A stretch of DNA of 64,000 nucleotides from Sambucus nigra (lineage: Eukaryota > Streptophyta > Magnoliopsida > Dipsacales > Adoxaceae): positions 367,932,605-367,996,604 of the forward strand of contig OX422216.1 in the NCBI GenBank assembly GCA_949130495.1, in the 5' to 3' direction. The translations under genes and the position numbers were made by a program. Below the pieces are notes generated by a model. It was not told where the DNA came from, ran no database searches, and was given only the letters and a program-made list of their open reading frames with translations. Below are positions 32,814-46,129 of this stretch, one piece after another. Position 1 is the first letter of the stretch, and every line of letters begins with the position of its first letter.

Positions 32814-35800
32814 TGTGACACCCCGCCTAATTAAATATCGGGTGATCACTCCTTTATTAAATTAAATCAAGGTGAACAGTTGGTTCATTCTCAGCACCAC
32901 TTTCGATAAAAATAAATTTTCCAATTTAACACCCTAATTAATTAAGCTAAGTGTCAAAAACATTTTCATACATAACTTTCCAAATTTTATTTAAAGAAAA
33001 ATCATTTATTTTATTTATTAACATCACAATAAAATAAAAATCACACCACAATAAACCTGGAACATAATCCAATTAATCTAAAACATTCGTAAAATGAATG
33101 TCCACATGCGAAACATAAAGTAACACAATTCAAACTGAATAAATCCCATAGTGACAATACTAGAAAAATAACTGGAATACAAATGTCCCAATAACAATGA
33201 AATAATGAAAAGGGCGACACATGCCCAATAAATGAGAATGCTAGAAGTGGAGTCAATAAAGGAAGCCGTCTACGCAAGTGACCTACAACTCCCACCTAAG
33301 CTGCAGCGCGTTCCTGCCAAGAGATCCTAAGCAAGACGCCCCTGTGGTTGGGCACCTGTAATACATACATATATATACAAGAGAGAGAAAGAGAAAAAGA
33401 AACGGGTCAGAGCCCGAAAGTGTGTTTGATTTAAAATACGTTTAGCAAGTATTTAAATTGATACAGGCCAATGCAACAACATATTAGTGCGACACTCTCT
33501 TGAGAAAATCTCACCTCTCTTCTATTGTGCACACCTATCGCACTAACCTTCCCAACGGTTTATCTTATCATTTATCGTACTAGTCTTCCTAAATGATTTA
33601 ACTTATCTTAGGTTACTCGTAAGATTTACAAATCAACGATTTCATTTAAAAAAATGCTCCAATTAGTAACCAAAGTTCTCCATTTTAACTTTATAAAATC
33701 AATAAGTTTTCCAATGACATATTATACTTTCTCTAAACAAGTATTCATAATTTAGTCCAGAATTATTCCTCACTTACTACGTTACAGCAACAGTTTAAAT
33801 TCCTCAATCCAGATATATATATTAAGCACTCGTCTAATTTATATATATATCCTAGCAGCACCAACATACAAACTATGGTGTAGGCATACTCTGCTTTCTC
33901 AAAACAAGTATTTACAAAATTAGTCATCAACCATGTCCTACAAATCAAATCACGGTAGGTAGTTCCAGATTTCAGAATTTCATATATATATATTAACTAC
34001 ACGCATAATATATATTATAACAGCACCCCAACTAAATTATGATGCGGGCATACTCTACTATCCAAAGCCCCATATCACTCATATTAAGGGGAATACATTC
34101 AGAATCACTCTCGAAATGTATTAACATACATACACAAACAATATTGAGGCGAAGAATAAACTCCAAGTCTCCAAGAGGATGGCACATACCTGCGTCTCTT
34201 AGGACCGTCTGAACTATCACGTCGATAGCCTATACCAAGGATATCTATCTTCTAGGGTACAAGTCAATATCCCCCATAAAGGTTCCATCGAGATAAGACT
34301 TGTCCCAGCGCAATAACCTCAGGGATAGCAAGTAGCGTGGGCATGATTTTCACACATAGATAGTATATGCACACACAATCATATAACTATACTAACATTA
34401 CCATAACAATATTAGGTAAATTCTCAATTCCCATAATTTCGACATTTCCATATTATCATATTATTAGTATCGCATATAAGGGTTCGTCTCTAACCTTAAC
34501 TCGAAGGGTTTTCTCACTTATTACATGACACTCGTGGACTCTATCCTTCCTAGTAGAAAATTATGTATGTATACCTTTATTCACTATCGTAGTTATTCAC
34601 CGAAATCCCTCACTTGAATTACGTAGCTTCATCGTTTATTTTATAATTATCCCAAAAGCAAAGTTCTCGACTTATAATAAAGTTCCCAACACTCATTCAT
34701 ATGTCCTACTGGTCTTTCCTATCTCCCAAAACATTTCATTAAGAATACCCAAGAATTATTTCACGATAAATTTAATTTCACTAATTAAACAAGGGAAATA
34801 GGAGTCTGCCAGGAGGGGTCGATCGATCGAAGCTTGGGGCTCGATCGATCGATCGAAGCTCTAGGCTCGATCGATCGATCAAGCAAGTTTGTGAAAAATT
34901 CTACAGAATGCAGTTACGGGTTTCATCACCAAAATTAAACCAAATCCATATTTTCAAGTTCCAATCGTCCCAGAATTCTACTACTAACATTATAAAATTA
35001 TACTAGATGATTCTAACGTAAGGCATGTACATATTCATCAATTAAACATGGATTTTCAACCTAAAATTATATCCAATTATCAAGAACCCTAGAATTTTCT
35101 TCAACAGATTTCTAACAAATCTTTCTCCAAATTTTCTTTCTTATGATCATCAAAATTTCGTGGTTTATTTCCTCTACATGGCGAGGGTTTCTAGAATCAA
35201 CATATAAATCAATACTACATGGATTCTCCTATCATAAATTGGGTTTTCTTCCATAGTTTTCATTACAAATCATTCCTAAACTAATATGAAGATTGCACCA
35301 ACGAAAATAGCAAGTTAAATACTTGCCTGGGATTTTTGGTAATCTGATTCACGACTAATTTTGGTATGGCTGCGTTCCTCGTCTCGCGATCTACGCGGTG
35401 GTGGTGGCGGCGGTGCAAACCGGTGACTTTTTGGCCTTAAATTGCCTTGGAGCTCTTTCCTCCCTTCTCCAATGGCCGTCACTTGATTTCTGAATATTCT
35501 AACCCTAAAAGACTAACCTAAATGACTGATATAGGTTGCTGAATTTCGTGGGTTTAATTACCCAAAAAGGTGAAATGACTAAATTGCCCTCCCGGGGTAC
35601 CAATTAGGCCTAAAAATGCCCCGAGACCCAAACTAAACCCCCGGGTACACTTTTCTGACTATCTCGACCCTTCCGGACGCGTTAGCGCACTCAAAACGAC
35701 CATACGAACAAATTATAAAATATTCACTTTTTATTTAACAAAATTAATCCTGACGTGACACGGGCACGTCCCGACTTAAATTTCCGAAATAGTCATTTAA

Positions 35801-36001
35801 TTCACTCATGGCATTCAATATAACCAATATAATATATTACTTTGCTCATTAGTAATATTCAACAAGTTCCCCATAATTACTAACTCTCGTCACGTTAATA
35901 ATTATAACATAATTAATTTTCGAATTTTTATTAAATAAATCATTCACGTTAAATTTAATAAATCCCCAAATTAATATAGCATAAAAATACGGGGTATTAC
36001 A
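32814..36001 (-). repeat. Family 1 chromovirus, 3' LTR (left)
   Basis: It runs from TGTGACACCCCGCC to GGGGTATTACA. It contains a block of TCGATCGATCGA palindromes at 34818-34882 and AT-rich sequence elsewhere. Nearly identical to 40175-43363. Confidence 0.95.
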
Positions 36002-36013
36002 TACTTCCCCCCT
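36002..36013 (-). other. Polypurine tract of family 1
   Basis: On the minus strand AGGGGGGAAGTA directly precedes the 3' LTR. This is the usual place and composition for the plus-strand primer. Confidence 0.8.
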
Positions 36014-36350
36014 AATAACGGAATTTCATCCCAAAATTTGGAAAATAAGGCATACCTGGTAAAAACAACTCTGGATGTATCTCGCACATATCTGCCTCAC
36101 GCTCCCAAGTGGATTCTTCCACATTATGATGTTCCCACTGAACTCGTACAAGTGGAACTATCTTCGACCTCAATCTCCTCTCACTATAGTCTAGAATAGC
36201 CACTGATCTCTCCTCGTAAGAGCTATCAGACTGTAAGTCTATCTCATCTATCGCAATGTGAGTATGGGCCATATCATCCCGAAGATATCGTCTCAACGAC
36301 GAGATGTGGAATACATCGTGGATGCGATGTAAATGTTCTGGCAATCCCAA
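36012..36350 (-). pseudogene. Integrase C-terminal end with chromodomain-like tail (family 1)
   Basis: A 112-codon frame reads LHRIHDVFHISSLRRY, the end of the integrase C-terminal (GPY/F-type) region. It goes on to SVAILDYSERRLRSKIVPLV and RVQWEHHNVEESTWEREADM, the chromodomain-like block of Tekay elements, which is thought to guide insertion into chromatin. It overlaps the preceding integrase frame, and a frameshift separates the two. Confidence 0.85.
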
Positions 36351-37606
36351 CCTGTATGCAACCGGCCCAATCCTCTCGATGATGGAAATGGTCCCATGTA
36401 CCTCGGAGCCAATTTCCCTTTCTTCCCGAACCTCATCACCCCCTTCATAGGAGATACACCCAATAACACTTGGTCTCCCACATTAAACTCCCGGAAGAAC
36501 CGTTTCGCATCGGCGTAGCTCTTCTGCCTGTCCTGGGCTACCCGAATACGACTCCTGATCATCTCAATCCTCGCGGAGGTCTCCTGAATCACTTCTGGTC
36601 CTAGCAAATTGTTATCCCCCACCTCGAGCCAACAAGTTGGAGAACGACAAGGCCTTCCATACAAAGCCTCAAATGGAGCCAGGTCAATCGTGAACTGATA
36701 AGAGTTATTATAAGCAAACTCTACCAATGGAAGATGTGGCTCCCAACCTCCTCCAAAATCGAGAACACACATGCGTAGCATATCCTCCAACATCTGATTA
36801 GTACGCTCTATTTGTCCATCTGTCTGTGGGTGATAAGTTGAACTCAATCTCAACTCAGTACCCATAGCCTCCTGAAAGCTTTCCCAGAAACATGACATGA
36901 AGATCTTGTCTCCATCTGACACAATATTCAGGGGCACCCCGTGTAATCTGACAATCTCAACGATGAATAACTGAGCATACTGACCCGTGGTGTAGTCTGT
37001 CTGCACCGGCAGAAAATGAGTCACCTTGGTCAAACGGTCTACAATCACCCAGATAGAATCGTGGCCCCGCTGTGATGTAGGCAACCCTGTAATAAAGTCC
37101 ATGGAAATACTCTCCCACTTCCACGTGGGTACTTCCAATGGCTGAAGCAATCCTGACGATTTCTGATGGTCTACCTTTACCAGCTGGTAGGTAGAACACT
37201 TGGACATGAACTCAGCAATGTCCTTCTTCATCCCACTCCACCAGTATTGCCTCCTCATATCCTGGTACATCTTATCTCCTCCAGGATGTACTGCAAATCG
37301 GGACCCATGAGAATGAGTCATCACTGCATGACGTAATTTTGCTCCTTTTGGAACCACCAATCTCCCATTAAACCGCAAACCTCCATCAGAACTAACAGAA
37401 TACGACTCATCACCCTCAGCTAGAAGTCGCACAATCTGCTCCTGGCAAAATGGGTCTGTGGTTTGTGCCTGTATCACCCTCGTAACAATCTCGGGTGTGA
37501 CTGACATCACGAATATGAAAGATCGTGCTACTGCATCCTGGTGACCTAACTCCTTCCACTTTGCTTTCCATACATCCGCTACCTCATATACCGGTCTACG
37601 AATCAA
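36293..37606 (-). pseudogene. Integrase (family 1)
   Basis: A 437-codon open frame holds the end of RNase H and most of integrase. The zinc-binding part reads [20 protein letters not shown] then KKDIAEFMSKCSTYQLVK; the second Cys of the usual CxxC is Tyr. The catalytic core has ISMDFITGLPTSQRG (first Asp), LNIVSDGDKIF (second Asp) and YHPQTDGQIERTNQMLEDML (Glu). The usual SDRD is SDGD here. The frame ends in shifted sequence (SSRGLGRLHTGWD), where a frameshift has hit the C-terminal domain. Integrase would insert the cDNA into the genome. Confidence 0.93.
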
Positions 37607-37619
37607 CGCATCAGCAACT

Positions 37620-38476
37620 ACGTTAGCCTTTTCCCGGATGATACTGTATATCGAACTAGTAGTCCTTCACAAACTCTAGCCATCTGCGCTGACGCATATT
37701 CAGCTCTCGCTGAGTGAACAGGTACTGCAATGACTTGTGGTCTGTGACAAATAGTGCCTCCATATCCTCAATGCAAAGACGACCGCTGCTAACTCCAAGT
37801 CGTGGGTGGGGTAATTCTTCTCATGCGGCTTAAGCTTGCGGGAAGCAAAAGCTATAGCCTTCTCTTCCTGCTGAAGTACTCCCCCAAGTCCCCGTAAGGA
37901 CGCATCGGTGTAAACCAGGTACTCTACACCCGACTTCGGTAACGTAATGACTGGTGCTGAAGTAAGCTTGTCTTTCATCTCGTCGAAAGCCAACTGGCAA
38001 GCGTCATCCCAAACATATGGTACTCCCTTGCGAGTCAGATTCGTTAGCGGACCCGCTATTTTGGAGAATCCCCGAATGAATCTCCTGTAGTAACCAGCTA
38101 ACCCCAAGAAACTACGCACTTCCGTCGGTGTCGTGGGCTGTCCCCACTCCCTCACCGCTGATACTTTACTCGGGTCAACTGCTATCTCTTTCTCAAAAAC
38201 AACATGGCCCAAGAACTGTACCTCTCGCAACCAGAATCCACACTTCTCGTACTTAGCATACAACTGATGCTCTCGTAGAGTCTAAAGAACCTGCCTCAAG
38301 TGCTCGGCATGCTCCTCCTCAGAGTGTGAGTATATCAAGATGTCATCTATGAAGACGATGACAAAGTGATCCAAGAACTCTCTGAATACTCGGTTCATCA
38401 AGTCTATAAAAATTGCTGAGGCATTTGTGAGTCCGAACGGCATTACCCTGAACTCATCGGACCCATATCTTGTCAA
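37620..38476 (-). pseudogene. Reverse transcriptase (second half) and RNase H (family 1)
   Basis: Frame 38476-38282 has [17 protein letters not shown] and the catalytic pair in [13 protein letters not shown] stop (TAG, about 38279-38281) breaks it, then 38263-37700 reads [20 protein letters not shown], the thumb segment [20 protein letters not shown], and the RNase H start [16 protein letters not shown] with its catalytic Asp. A frameshift near 37760 garbles the following HYLSG segment. The block copies element RNA into DNA in a working element. Confidence 0.93.
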
Positions 38477-38479
38477 GAA

Positions 38480-39352
38480 GGCAGTCTCTGAAACATCCTA
38501 CTCTCTAATACATAACTGATGGTACCCCGACCTCAGATCTATCTTCGAAAATAAAGTTGCTCCCCTCAACTGGTCAAATAGATCATCGATTCGAGGCAAC
38601 AGATACTTATTCCGTATCGTGAACTTGTTGAACTCCCGGTAGTCCACACAATCTCAGTGAACCATCTCCTTTCTTTACAAACAAAACTGGAGCGCCCCAA
38701 GGTGAGGTACTCCTACAAATGAAGCCCTGACCTAACAGCTACTCTTTCTGATCTCGTAGCTCTCGCATCTCTGCCGGAGCCATACGGTACGGTGCGCGTG
38801 CTATAGGTCTTGTATTTGGTAATAAATCTATGACAAAGCCTATCTCTCGACTGGGGGTAGGCCTGGTATCTCCTGAAACACATCGGAATACTCCCTGACA
38901 ACTGGGGTCGAATCTAAGGGAATCACAACCTCCTTAGAGGTGTCTTCCTCTATGTAATACAAATGAGTGGTCGAACCTCCCTCTGGGCGAGGCATCGCCA
39001 CTACAAACATCTCTTTCCCCTGAATGGCAAAAACAATGCTCACACTGAAGCAATCAATCCTGGCTCTATAAGCTGCGAGCTAAACCATACCGATAATCAC
39101 ATCATGCTCGTGCATGTCTAAGACTAACATGTCTGCAGGTAATACCAAGCTACCAATATATACCCCCACTCCCCGGCATATAAAGAAAATAAGTGACCCA
39201 CTCCCCAGTAGTGAGTTTACACACGTCACGGTGCTCTCTGCTGTGGCTAACAACCTAAGGCCTTCGCAAAATGCGTAGCTATAAAACAATGCGTTGCCCC
39301 AGTAACAAATAGAATTCGACCCAAAGTTCCATGGATAGAAAACATACCCCAA
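38480..39352 (-). pseudogene. Protease end and reverse transcriptase (first half), broken (family 1)
   Basis: Pieces include LVLDMHEHDVIIGM (protease end), [26 protein letters not shown] as the linker, then [15 protein letters not shown] and the RT start with [11 protein letters not shown]. At least three stops or frameshifts lie between 38480 and 38900. They cut the RT fingers and palm, so no RT can be made. Confidence 0.88.
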
Positions 39353-39759
39353 ATCGCGGGTGGTGCCTGTGGGGAGGCTACCCGGTGAACATTATAGATA
39401 TGTCTGTACTGTAACTGTCCCTGCTGCACTGGAGCTACTGGAAAGGTTGGTAGGCCTAGTACCTGAGTGGGTGATGGGAGAGCGATTGGAAGAAGTGGCC
39501 CATGTGGATCATTATGGGCACCCTGCTGCTGTGGGGCCCTAACACTCTCTGGGCAATCTTGGCGTTTATGGCCATGCGTGCCACACGCGAAACATCGGCC
39601 TCTGAAGTTTCTCCCCCTCTTACCCTGCTGCTGTCGGTCTCGGCCTTGCTGACTTGGGACTTTATTCCTCTTTCGAAACTGCTTCATTTTACCACCTTGT
39701 TGACTAGAACTGACTTGGTCTTGGGTAGTTGTTGTCGCAATTTCGGTGTTTTTGCACAT
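39247..39759 (-). pseudogene. Gag zinc knuckle and protease start with lost active site (family 1)
   Basis: A 170-codon frame begins in a Gln/Lys-rich linker, then has the CCHC zinc knuckle CFACGTHGHKRQDC, which binds RNA. After a Pro-rich stretch comes the protease start GTLGRILFVTGATHCFIATH. The family motif is [10 protein letters not shown]. Here the catalytic Asp is Val, so the protease is inactive even apart from the downstream breaks. Confidence 0.9.
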
Positions 39760-40070
39760 TTGTCAGCTTTAGTCACATGCATTTGGTTAACCTATCTAGG
39801 TCTTTTACCTCCTTTAAGTTGTAGGCTGCGTTCTTGGTATTGAAAAACCGCAGTGGTAACTGCTTCTGCCACGATACCTGCTAACTCGGCGATTGATATT
39901 TCCTCTGGGGATACTTGAGGTATGAGTCGATCTTGCTCGTTGACTCCCTTAACCGTTTTAGCTAGTTCTTCTTGGCGGTCCATCTGAAATTTTAAATAAA
40001 TTTGGATGAGTTCATCATTCAAATAATTAAATCGCAGAAGCATGAATTCCCAATGTATAGAGATGAACAC
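39760..40070 (-). pseudogene. Gag remnant without its core domain (family 1)
   Basis: The 92-codon frame holds an N-terminal gag-like helix region (IAELAGIVAEAVTTAVFQYQ). Within about 35 bases the sequence passes to the pre-zinc-knuckle linker. The core gag domain, about 150-200 residues in relatives and visible in the second element at 57300-57623, is absent. This points to an internal deletion. Confidence 0.75.
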
Positions 40071-40160
40071 AACATTCCTAGTATTTAGGGCTCTATATCA
40101 AAGAAAGCAACGCTGAAACATAAAAGGCCGCACAGATCCTAAAGGACACTAGAACTTGAT

Positions 40161-40174
40161 GCTCTGATACCACC
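40161..40174 (-). other. Primer-binding site of family 1
   Basis: On the minus strand TGGTATCAGAGC (40172-40161) lies two bases after the end of the 5' LTR. It is the standard site for initiator tRNA-Met. Confidence 0.92.
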
Positions 40175-43100
40175 TGTGACACCACGCCTAATTAAATACC
40201 GGGCGATCACTCCTTTATTAAATTAAATCAAGGTGAACAGTTGGTTCATTCTCAGCATCACTATCGATAAAAATAAATTTTCCAATTTAACACCCTAATT
40301 AATTAAGCTAAGTGTCAAAAACATTTTCATACATAACTTTCCAAATTTTATTAAAGAAAAATCATTTATTTTATTTATTAACAACATCAGAATAAAATAA
40401 AAATCACACCACAATAAACCTGGAACATAATCCAATTAATCTAAAACATTCGTAAAATGAATGTCCACATGCGAAACATAAAGTAACACAATTCAAACTG
40501 AATAAATCCCATAGTGACAATACTAGAAAAATAATTGGAATACAAATGTCCAAATAACAATGAAATAATGAAAAGGGCGACACATGCCCAATAAATGAGA
40601 ATGCTAGAAGTGGAGTCAATAAAGGAAGTCATCTACACAAGTGACCTGCAACTCCCACCTAAGCTGCAGCGCGTTCCTGCCAAGAGATCCTAAGCAAGAC
40701 GCCCCTGTGGTTGGGCACCTGTAATACATACATATATATACAAGAGAGAGAAAGAGAAAAAGAAACGGGTCAGAGCCCGAAAGTGTGTTTGATTTAAAAT
40801 ACGTTTAGCAAGTATTTAAATTGATACAGGCCAATGCAACAACATATTAGTGCGACACTCTCTTGAGAAAATCTCACTTATCTTCTATTGTGCACACCTA
40901 TCGCACCAACCTTCCCAACAGTTTATCTTATCATTTATCGTACTAGTCTTCCTAAATGATTTAACTTATCTTACGTTACTCGTAAGATTTACAAATCAAC
41001 AATTTCATTTAAAAAAATGCTCCAATTAGTAACCAAAGGTCTCCATTTTAACTTTATAAAATCAATAAGTTTTCCAATGACATATTATACTTTCTCTAAA
41101 CAAGTATTCATAATTTAGTCCAGAATTATTCCTCACTTACTACGTTACAGCAACAGTTTAAATTCCTCAATCCAGATATATATATTAAGCACTCGTCTAA
41201 TTTATATATATATCCTAACAGCACCAACATACAAACTATGGTGTAGGCATACTCTGCTTTCTCAAAACAAGTATTTACAAAATTAGTCATCAACCATGTC
41301 CTACAAATCAAATCATGGTAGGTAGTTCCAGATTTTAGAATTTCATATATATATTAACTACACGCATAATATATATTATAACAGTACCCCAACTAAATTA
41401 TGGTGCGGGCATACTCTACTATCCAAAGCCCCATATCACTCATATTAAGGGGAATACATTCGGAATCACTCTCGAAATGTATTAACATACATACACAAAC
41501 AATATTGAGGCGAAGAATAGATTCCAAGTCTCTAAGAGGATGGCACATGCCTGCGTCTCTTAGGACCGTCTGAACTATCACGTCGATAGCCTGTACCAAG
41601 GATATCTATCTTCTAGGGTACAAGTCAATATCCCCCATAAAGGTCCCATCGAGATAAGACTTGTCCCAGCGCGGTAACCTCAGGGATAGCAAGTAGCGTG
41701 AGCATGATTTTCACACATAGATAGTATATGCACACACAATCATATAACTATACTAACATTACCATAACAATATTAAGTAAATTCTCAATTCCCATAATTT
41801 CGACATTTCCATATTATCATATTATTAGTATCGCGTATAAGGGTTCGTCTCTAACCTTAACTCGAAGGGTTTTCTCACTTATTACATGACTCTCGTGGAC
41901 TCTATCCTTCCTAGTAGAAAATTCAGTAGGTATACCTTTATTCACTATCATAGTTATTCGCCTAAATCTCTCACTTGAATTACGTAGCTTCATCGTTTAT
42001 TTTATAATTATCCCAAAAGCAAAGTTCTCGACTTATAATAAAGTTCCCAACACTCATTCATATGTCCTACTGGTCTTTCCTATCTCCCAAAACATTTCAT
42101 TAAGAATACCCAAGAATTATCTCACGATAAATTTAATTTAACTAATTAAACAAGGGAAATAGGAGTCTGCCAGGAGGGGTCGATCGATCGAAGCTTGGGG
42201 CTCGATCGATCGATCGAAGCTCTAGGCTCGATCGATCGATCAAGCAAGTTTGTGAAAAATTCTACAGAATGCAGTTACGGGTTTCATCACCAAAATTAAA
42301 CCAAATCCATATTTTCAAGTTCCAATCGTCCCAGAATTCTACTACTAACATTATAAAATTATACTAGATGATTCTAACGTAAGGCATGTACATATTCATC
42401 AATTAAGAATGGATTTTCAACCTAAAATTATATCCAATTATCAAGAACCCTAGAATTTTCTTCAACAGATTTCTTTACAAATCTTTCTCCAAATTTTCTT
42501 TCTTATGATCATCAAAATTTCGTGGTTTATTTCCTCTACATGGCAAGGGTTTCTAGAATCAACATATAAATCAATACTACATGGATTCTCCTATCATAAA
42601 TTGGGTTTTCTTCCATAGTTTTCATTACAAATCATTCATAAACTAATATGAAGATTGCACCAACGAAAATAGCAAGTTAAATACTTGCCTGGGATTTTTG
42701 GTAATCTGATTCACGGCTGATTTTGGTATGGTTGCGTTCCTCGTCTCGCGATCTACGCGATGGGGGTGGCGGCGGTGCAAATCAGTGACTTTTTGGCCTT
42801 GAATTGCCTTGGAGCTCTCTCCTCTCTTCTCCAATGGCCGTCACTTGATTTCTGAATATTCTAACCCTAAAAGACTAACATAAATGGTTGATATAGGTTG
42901 CTGAATTTCGTGGGTTTAATTACCCAAAAAGGTGAAATGACTAAATTGCCCTCCCGGGGTACCAATTAGGCCTTAAAACGCCCCGAGATCCAAACTAAAC
43001 CCCCGGGTACACTTTTCTGACTATCTCGACCCTTCCGGACGCGTTGGCACACTCAAAACGACCATACAAACAACTTATAAAATATTAACTTTTTATTTAA

Positions 43101-43363
43101 CAAAATTAATCCTGACGTGACACGGGCACGTCCCGACTTAAATTTCCGAAATAGTCATTTAATTCACTCATGACATTCAATATAACCAATATAATATATT
43201 ACTTTGCTCATTAGTAATATTCAGCAAGTTTCCCATAATTACTAACTCTCGTCACGTTAATAATTATAACATAATTAATTTTTGGATTTTTATTAAATAA
43301 ATCATTCACGTTAAATTTAATAAATCCCCAAATTAATATAGCATAAAAATACGGGGTATTACA
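40175..43363 (-). repeat. Family 1 chromovirus, 5' LTR (right)
   Basis: It is the partner of 32814-36001 and has the same palindrome block at 42179-42245. In element direction it supplies the promoter; I could not fix a transcription start. Confidence 0.95.
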
Positions 43364-43368
43364 CCAGT

Positions 43369-43453
43369 ATTATGAATTAATGCGATGGCATGTCAAATGA
43401 CACATTTTTTTACTTGAAAAACACAATTTGAGAGGAATGTACAAAAATCAACA

Positions 43454-43549
<96 letters not shown>

Positions 43550-46129
43550 ACTCGAAAGTGAAAAGTGTTTGATAGTGATTAGACTAAAAAAATTCCTTTA
43601 AATCTTGATTAATGAATAGATTAGGAACTCGTTCAATTCAAATATCAATCAATTCAACATAAAAAGGATTAAAATTCTTATCAAATCATTTCAAGTAACT
43701 TTTTATTTCAATCAAGGCATTATTTGTGACAATTGTGCTTACAAGATCAAACGAATACGCAAAACTCATATTAAAATTACAAATGGTGCTTAAATTTATC
43801 ATTACACCAATATCATCTCAAGATCTCAAGAAATGGTAGTATCGTGTATTTTTTTGCCTCAAGAATATGTTATTTTGATATATTTGAAATACGAAACTAA
43901 GATAGAAATTTTTGTTTGAAAGATATGCCTTTTTGGTTTTGGATGCAAATTTAAACTCTTAAATTGTGGCTCTTTCCAACATATTGCTTTTTGCCATTGA
44001 TTAGATTTTCACACACCTAGATGACACCGACCCAACGATACTTTAATTCAAAAATTACTTGTAATCACTCTAGTGTTAGCCCTTATTAACTCATTAAAAA
44101 TGTTTGTTTTTCAACTCCCTCAAGTATGAACACATACAGCTCGCACATGGACCATAGAAACTTTCAAAACCATTAAGAGAGCTCTGAATTTAATCATGAT
44201 TAAGTCAATCACTAAAATCAATAATCACATAACAATAGTCATATGCATCAACTGATATGCAAGTGCTCAAGTAGTGTGAAATGAATACAAAATATTTAAT
44301 AAATTTGACAATCATGATTTATCAAATGAATTCAAACATAACAAATGAATCAATCAACAATTTTAATCAAAATAGTTAAAAATCCGTATTTCAATCATCA
44401 TACAAGTTAAGTTTATTCATCAAATTGCATAAATCAAAATACTTAACCACATAATCACAAAAAGAAACAAAGGAAAAAATCTTTTTAGTTTTTTGATAAA
44501 AGAATAATGCATGTATTTGGAAACTTATTTACCAAGGAACAAAGCATATAAAAAAAATGAGTGTAGATGCACAAATGCATGAAATCCTCACCAAAACATG
44601 AAGAACAATCTACGTATATCTTTGAAGCTCACGCCACAATATTTTATTCCGCAAAAGGCACCATTAGATAATACTTATCCCATTAGGTTAGAATTTTCCC
44701 CATTTTTGTTCGAGAATAGACAAAGGTAAGGTGCATAGTATTAAACAACTTCTCCCCACCTTCTCCCAATGAGAAAAAATATGAAGCATATGATATTAAT
44801 GCAAACAAATATAACGAACATGGATTAAATGTAACACCAAGACTCAAAACAAACATACCATATATATAAACATCATATAGCAATAATGCACATGAATATA
44901 TAGATATAACACACCACAAAAGACACAAAAACTACCTTTCCCCACTCGTATGACATTAATGTTTTTAAAACAAATGTGGTACGGATTGAAGGGGCGTGAA
45001 CTTAAAAATAAAAAAATATGTTCCAAACACTCAAGATAGTCCAAGGAGTTCTATTGGATCATATTTAGTTATCAAACTCAGATTTAGCCTCAAATGACAA
45101 ATAATGTGAACTCAAAATAGACAAACGAACATAATACACACTAAATTAAAAAATATTAATGATTCTTAAATTAAAAATATCAAACATTAATAATGAACTA
45201 AGACTCATTGTTCAATCCAATTGAGCTTCAACTTATAATAACCTCAAAATATAAAACATATTCAATTTTTTCTTTTCTTTTTTTTGAAGATATCACTTTC
45301 GATGATCAATTCTAAAAATGGCCTTGGCAAATCTTTTCTTTTATTTTTCCTTTTTTTTAAATGCTCTATGGTGGCCTGTCATGTAAATTATATTTACACC
45401 CTTCATATCCCTTTCCATTGCACACTCTTATTTTTCAATCCTAAGAGCAAACTCACCATAATGGTTCTTACACGCATAAATACCCCACACATATAAATAT
45501 GTATATGACAAGATTAATAAGAGAAAACCTCACTTATCTAATATAACATAAGTATTTAAAATCCAAGAGAGCTCGTGAAAGTGTGTGTTAAGGCATATAA
45601 TTAGGTCAATCTATTAGACAAATCAAATTCAAACAACTCCATATAAGCATGATTAAGAAAAAAATCCAAAGTACTGTCAACCATACTCTAATGCTCTAGC
45701 CATATGGAAAAAATTGGAACGAATGGGATTCAAACATAACAATATGACACACAAAATGTCTTAATGTAACTAAACAAATGAACTAAAAATATTTCTTGGT
45801 TATCTTAAACACTTTTCAAAACTGCCTCAAAATAATAACACAATCTTTTTTTGTATTTTTCTCAACTAGACTAAAAAATGAAGAATCAAAATACGAAAGA
45901 CAAGAACATCATTCAATCAGTTAACACATATATCATGAATAACAAAAACTAATGTATGAAAATATGCAAACCAAACCATTCATAAGATATAACATGTGAT
46001 GAATTATTTGAAAGCATGCTTGAATTAACAAGTTCAACATTATTTCCCTCCAAATCTGAATTCTTAAACCAAATAGATGAAAATTTAATGCCTCGAGTTT
46101 CGATAACCACAGTGAGATGGACTTAGACT
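43369..46129. other. AT-rich remains of the host element, no gene recognised
   Basis: Sequence between the chromovirus and the gag remnant. No RT, integrase or other motif was read on either strand, although a copia pol would be expected here on the minus strand. Apart from the CA/TA microsatellite it is plain AT-rich DNA. Confidence 0.4.
43457..43545. repeat. (CA)n(TA)n microsatellite
   Basis: About 15 CA units run straight into about 30 TA units. Confidence 0.97.

Larger units (their letters stand above)
32814..43363 (-). mobile_element. Ty3/gypsy chromovirus, Tekay/Del type, family 1, 10.55 kb
   Basis: Two LTRs of 3188 and 3189 bp, TGTGACACC...GGTATTACA, bound a minus-strand gag-pol. CCAGT flanks both sides (32809-32813 and 43364-43368), the expected 5-bp target duplication. 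A tRNA-Met-type primer site follows the right LTR (in element direction) and a purine tract precedes the left LTR. The gene order gag, protease, RT, RNase H, integrase, chromodomain-like tail and LTRs longer than 3 kb fit the Tekay/Del clade. The LTRs show only scattered differences by eye, so insertion was fairly recent. All coding parts are broken; see the separate entries. Confidence 0.95.

Noticed and set aside
33041..34220. Minus-strand frames in the LTR, repeated at 40404-41599
   Set aside because: They are repeated only because they lie in the two LTR copies; no protein family is seen and the frames differ between copies.
39360..39843. Three overlapping + strand frames of 60-113 codons in the chromovirus
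   Set aside because: They are antisense shadows of the gag/protease sequence on the minus strand.
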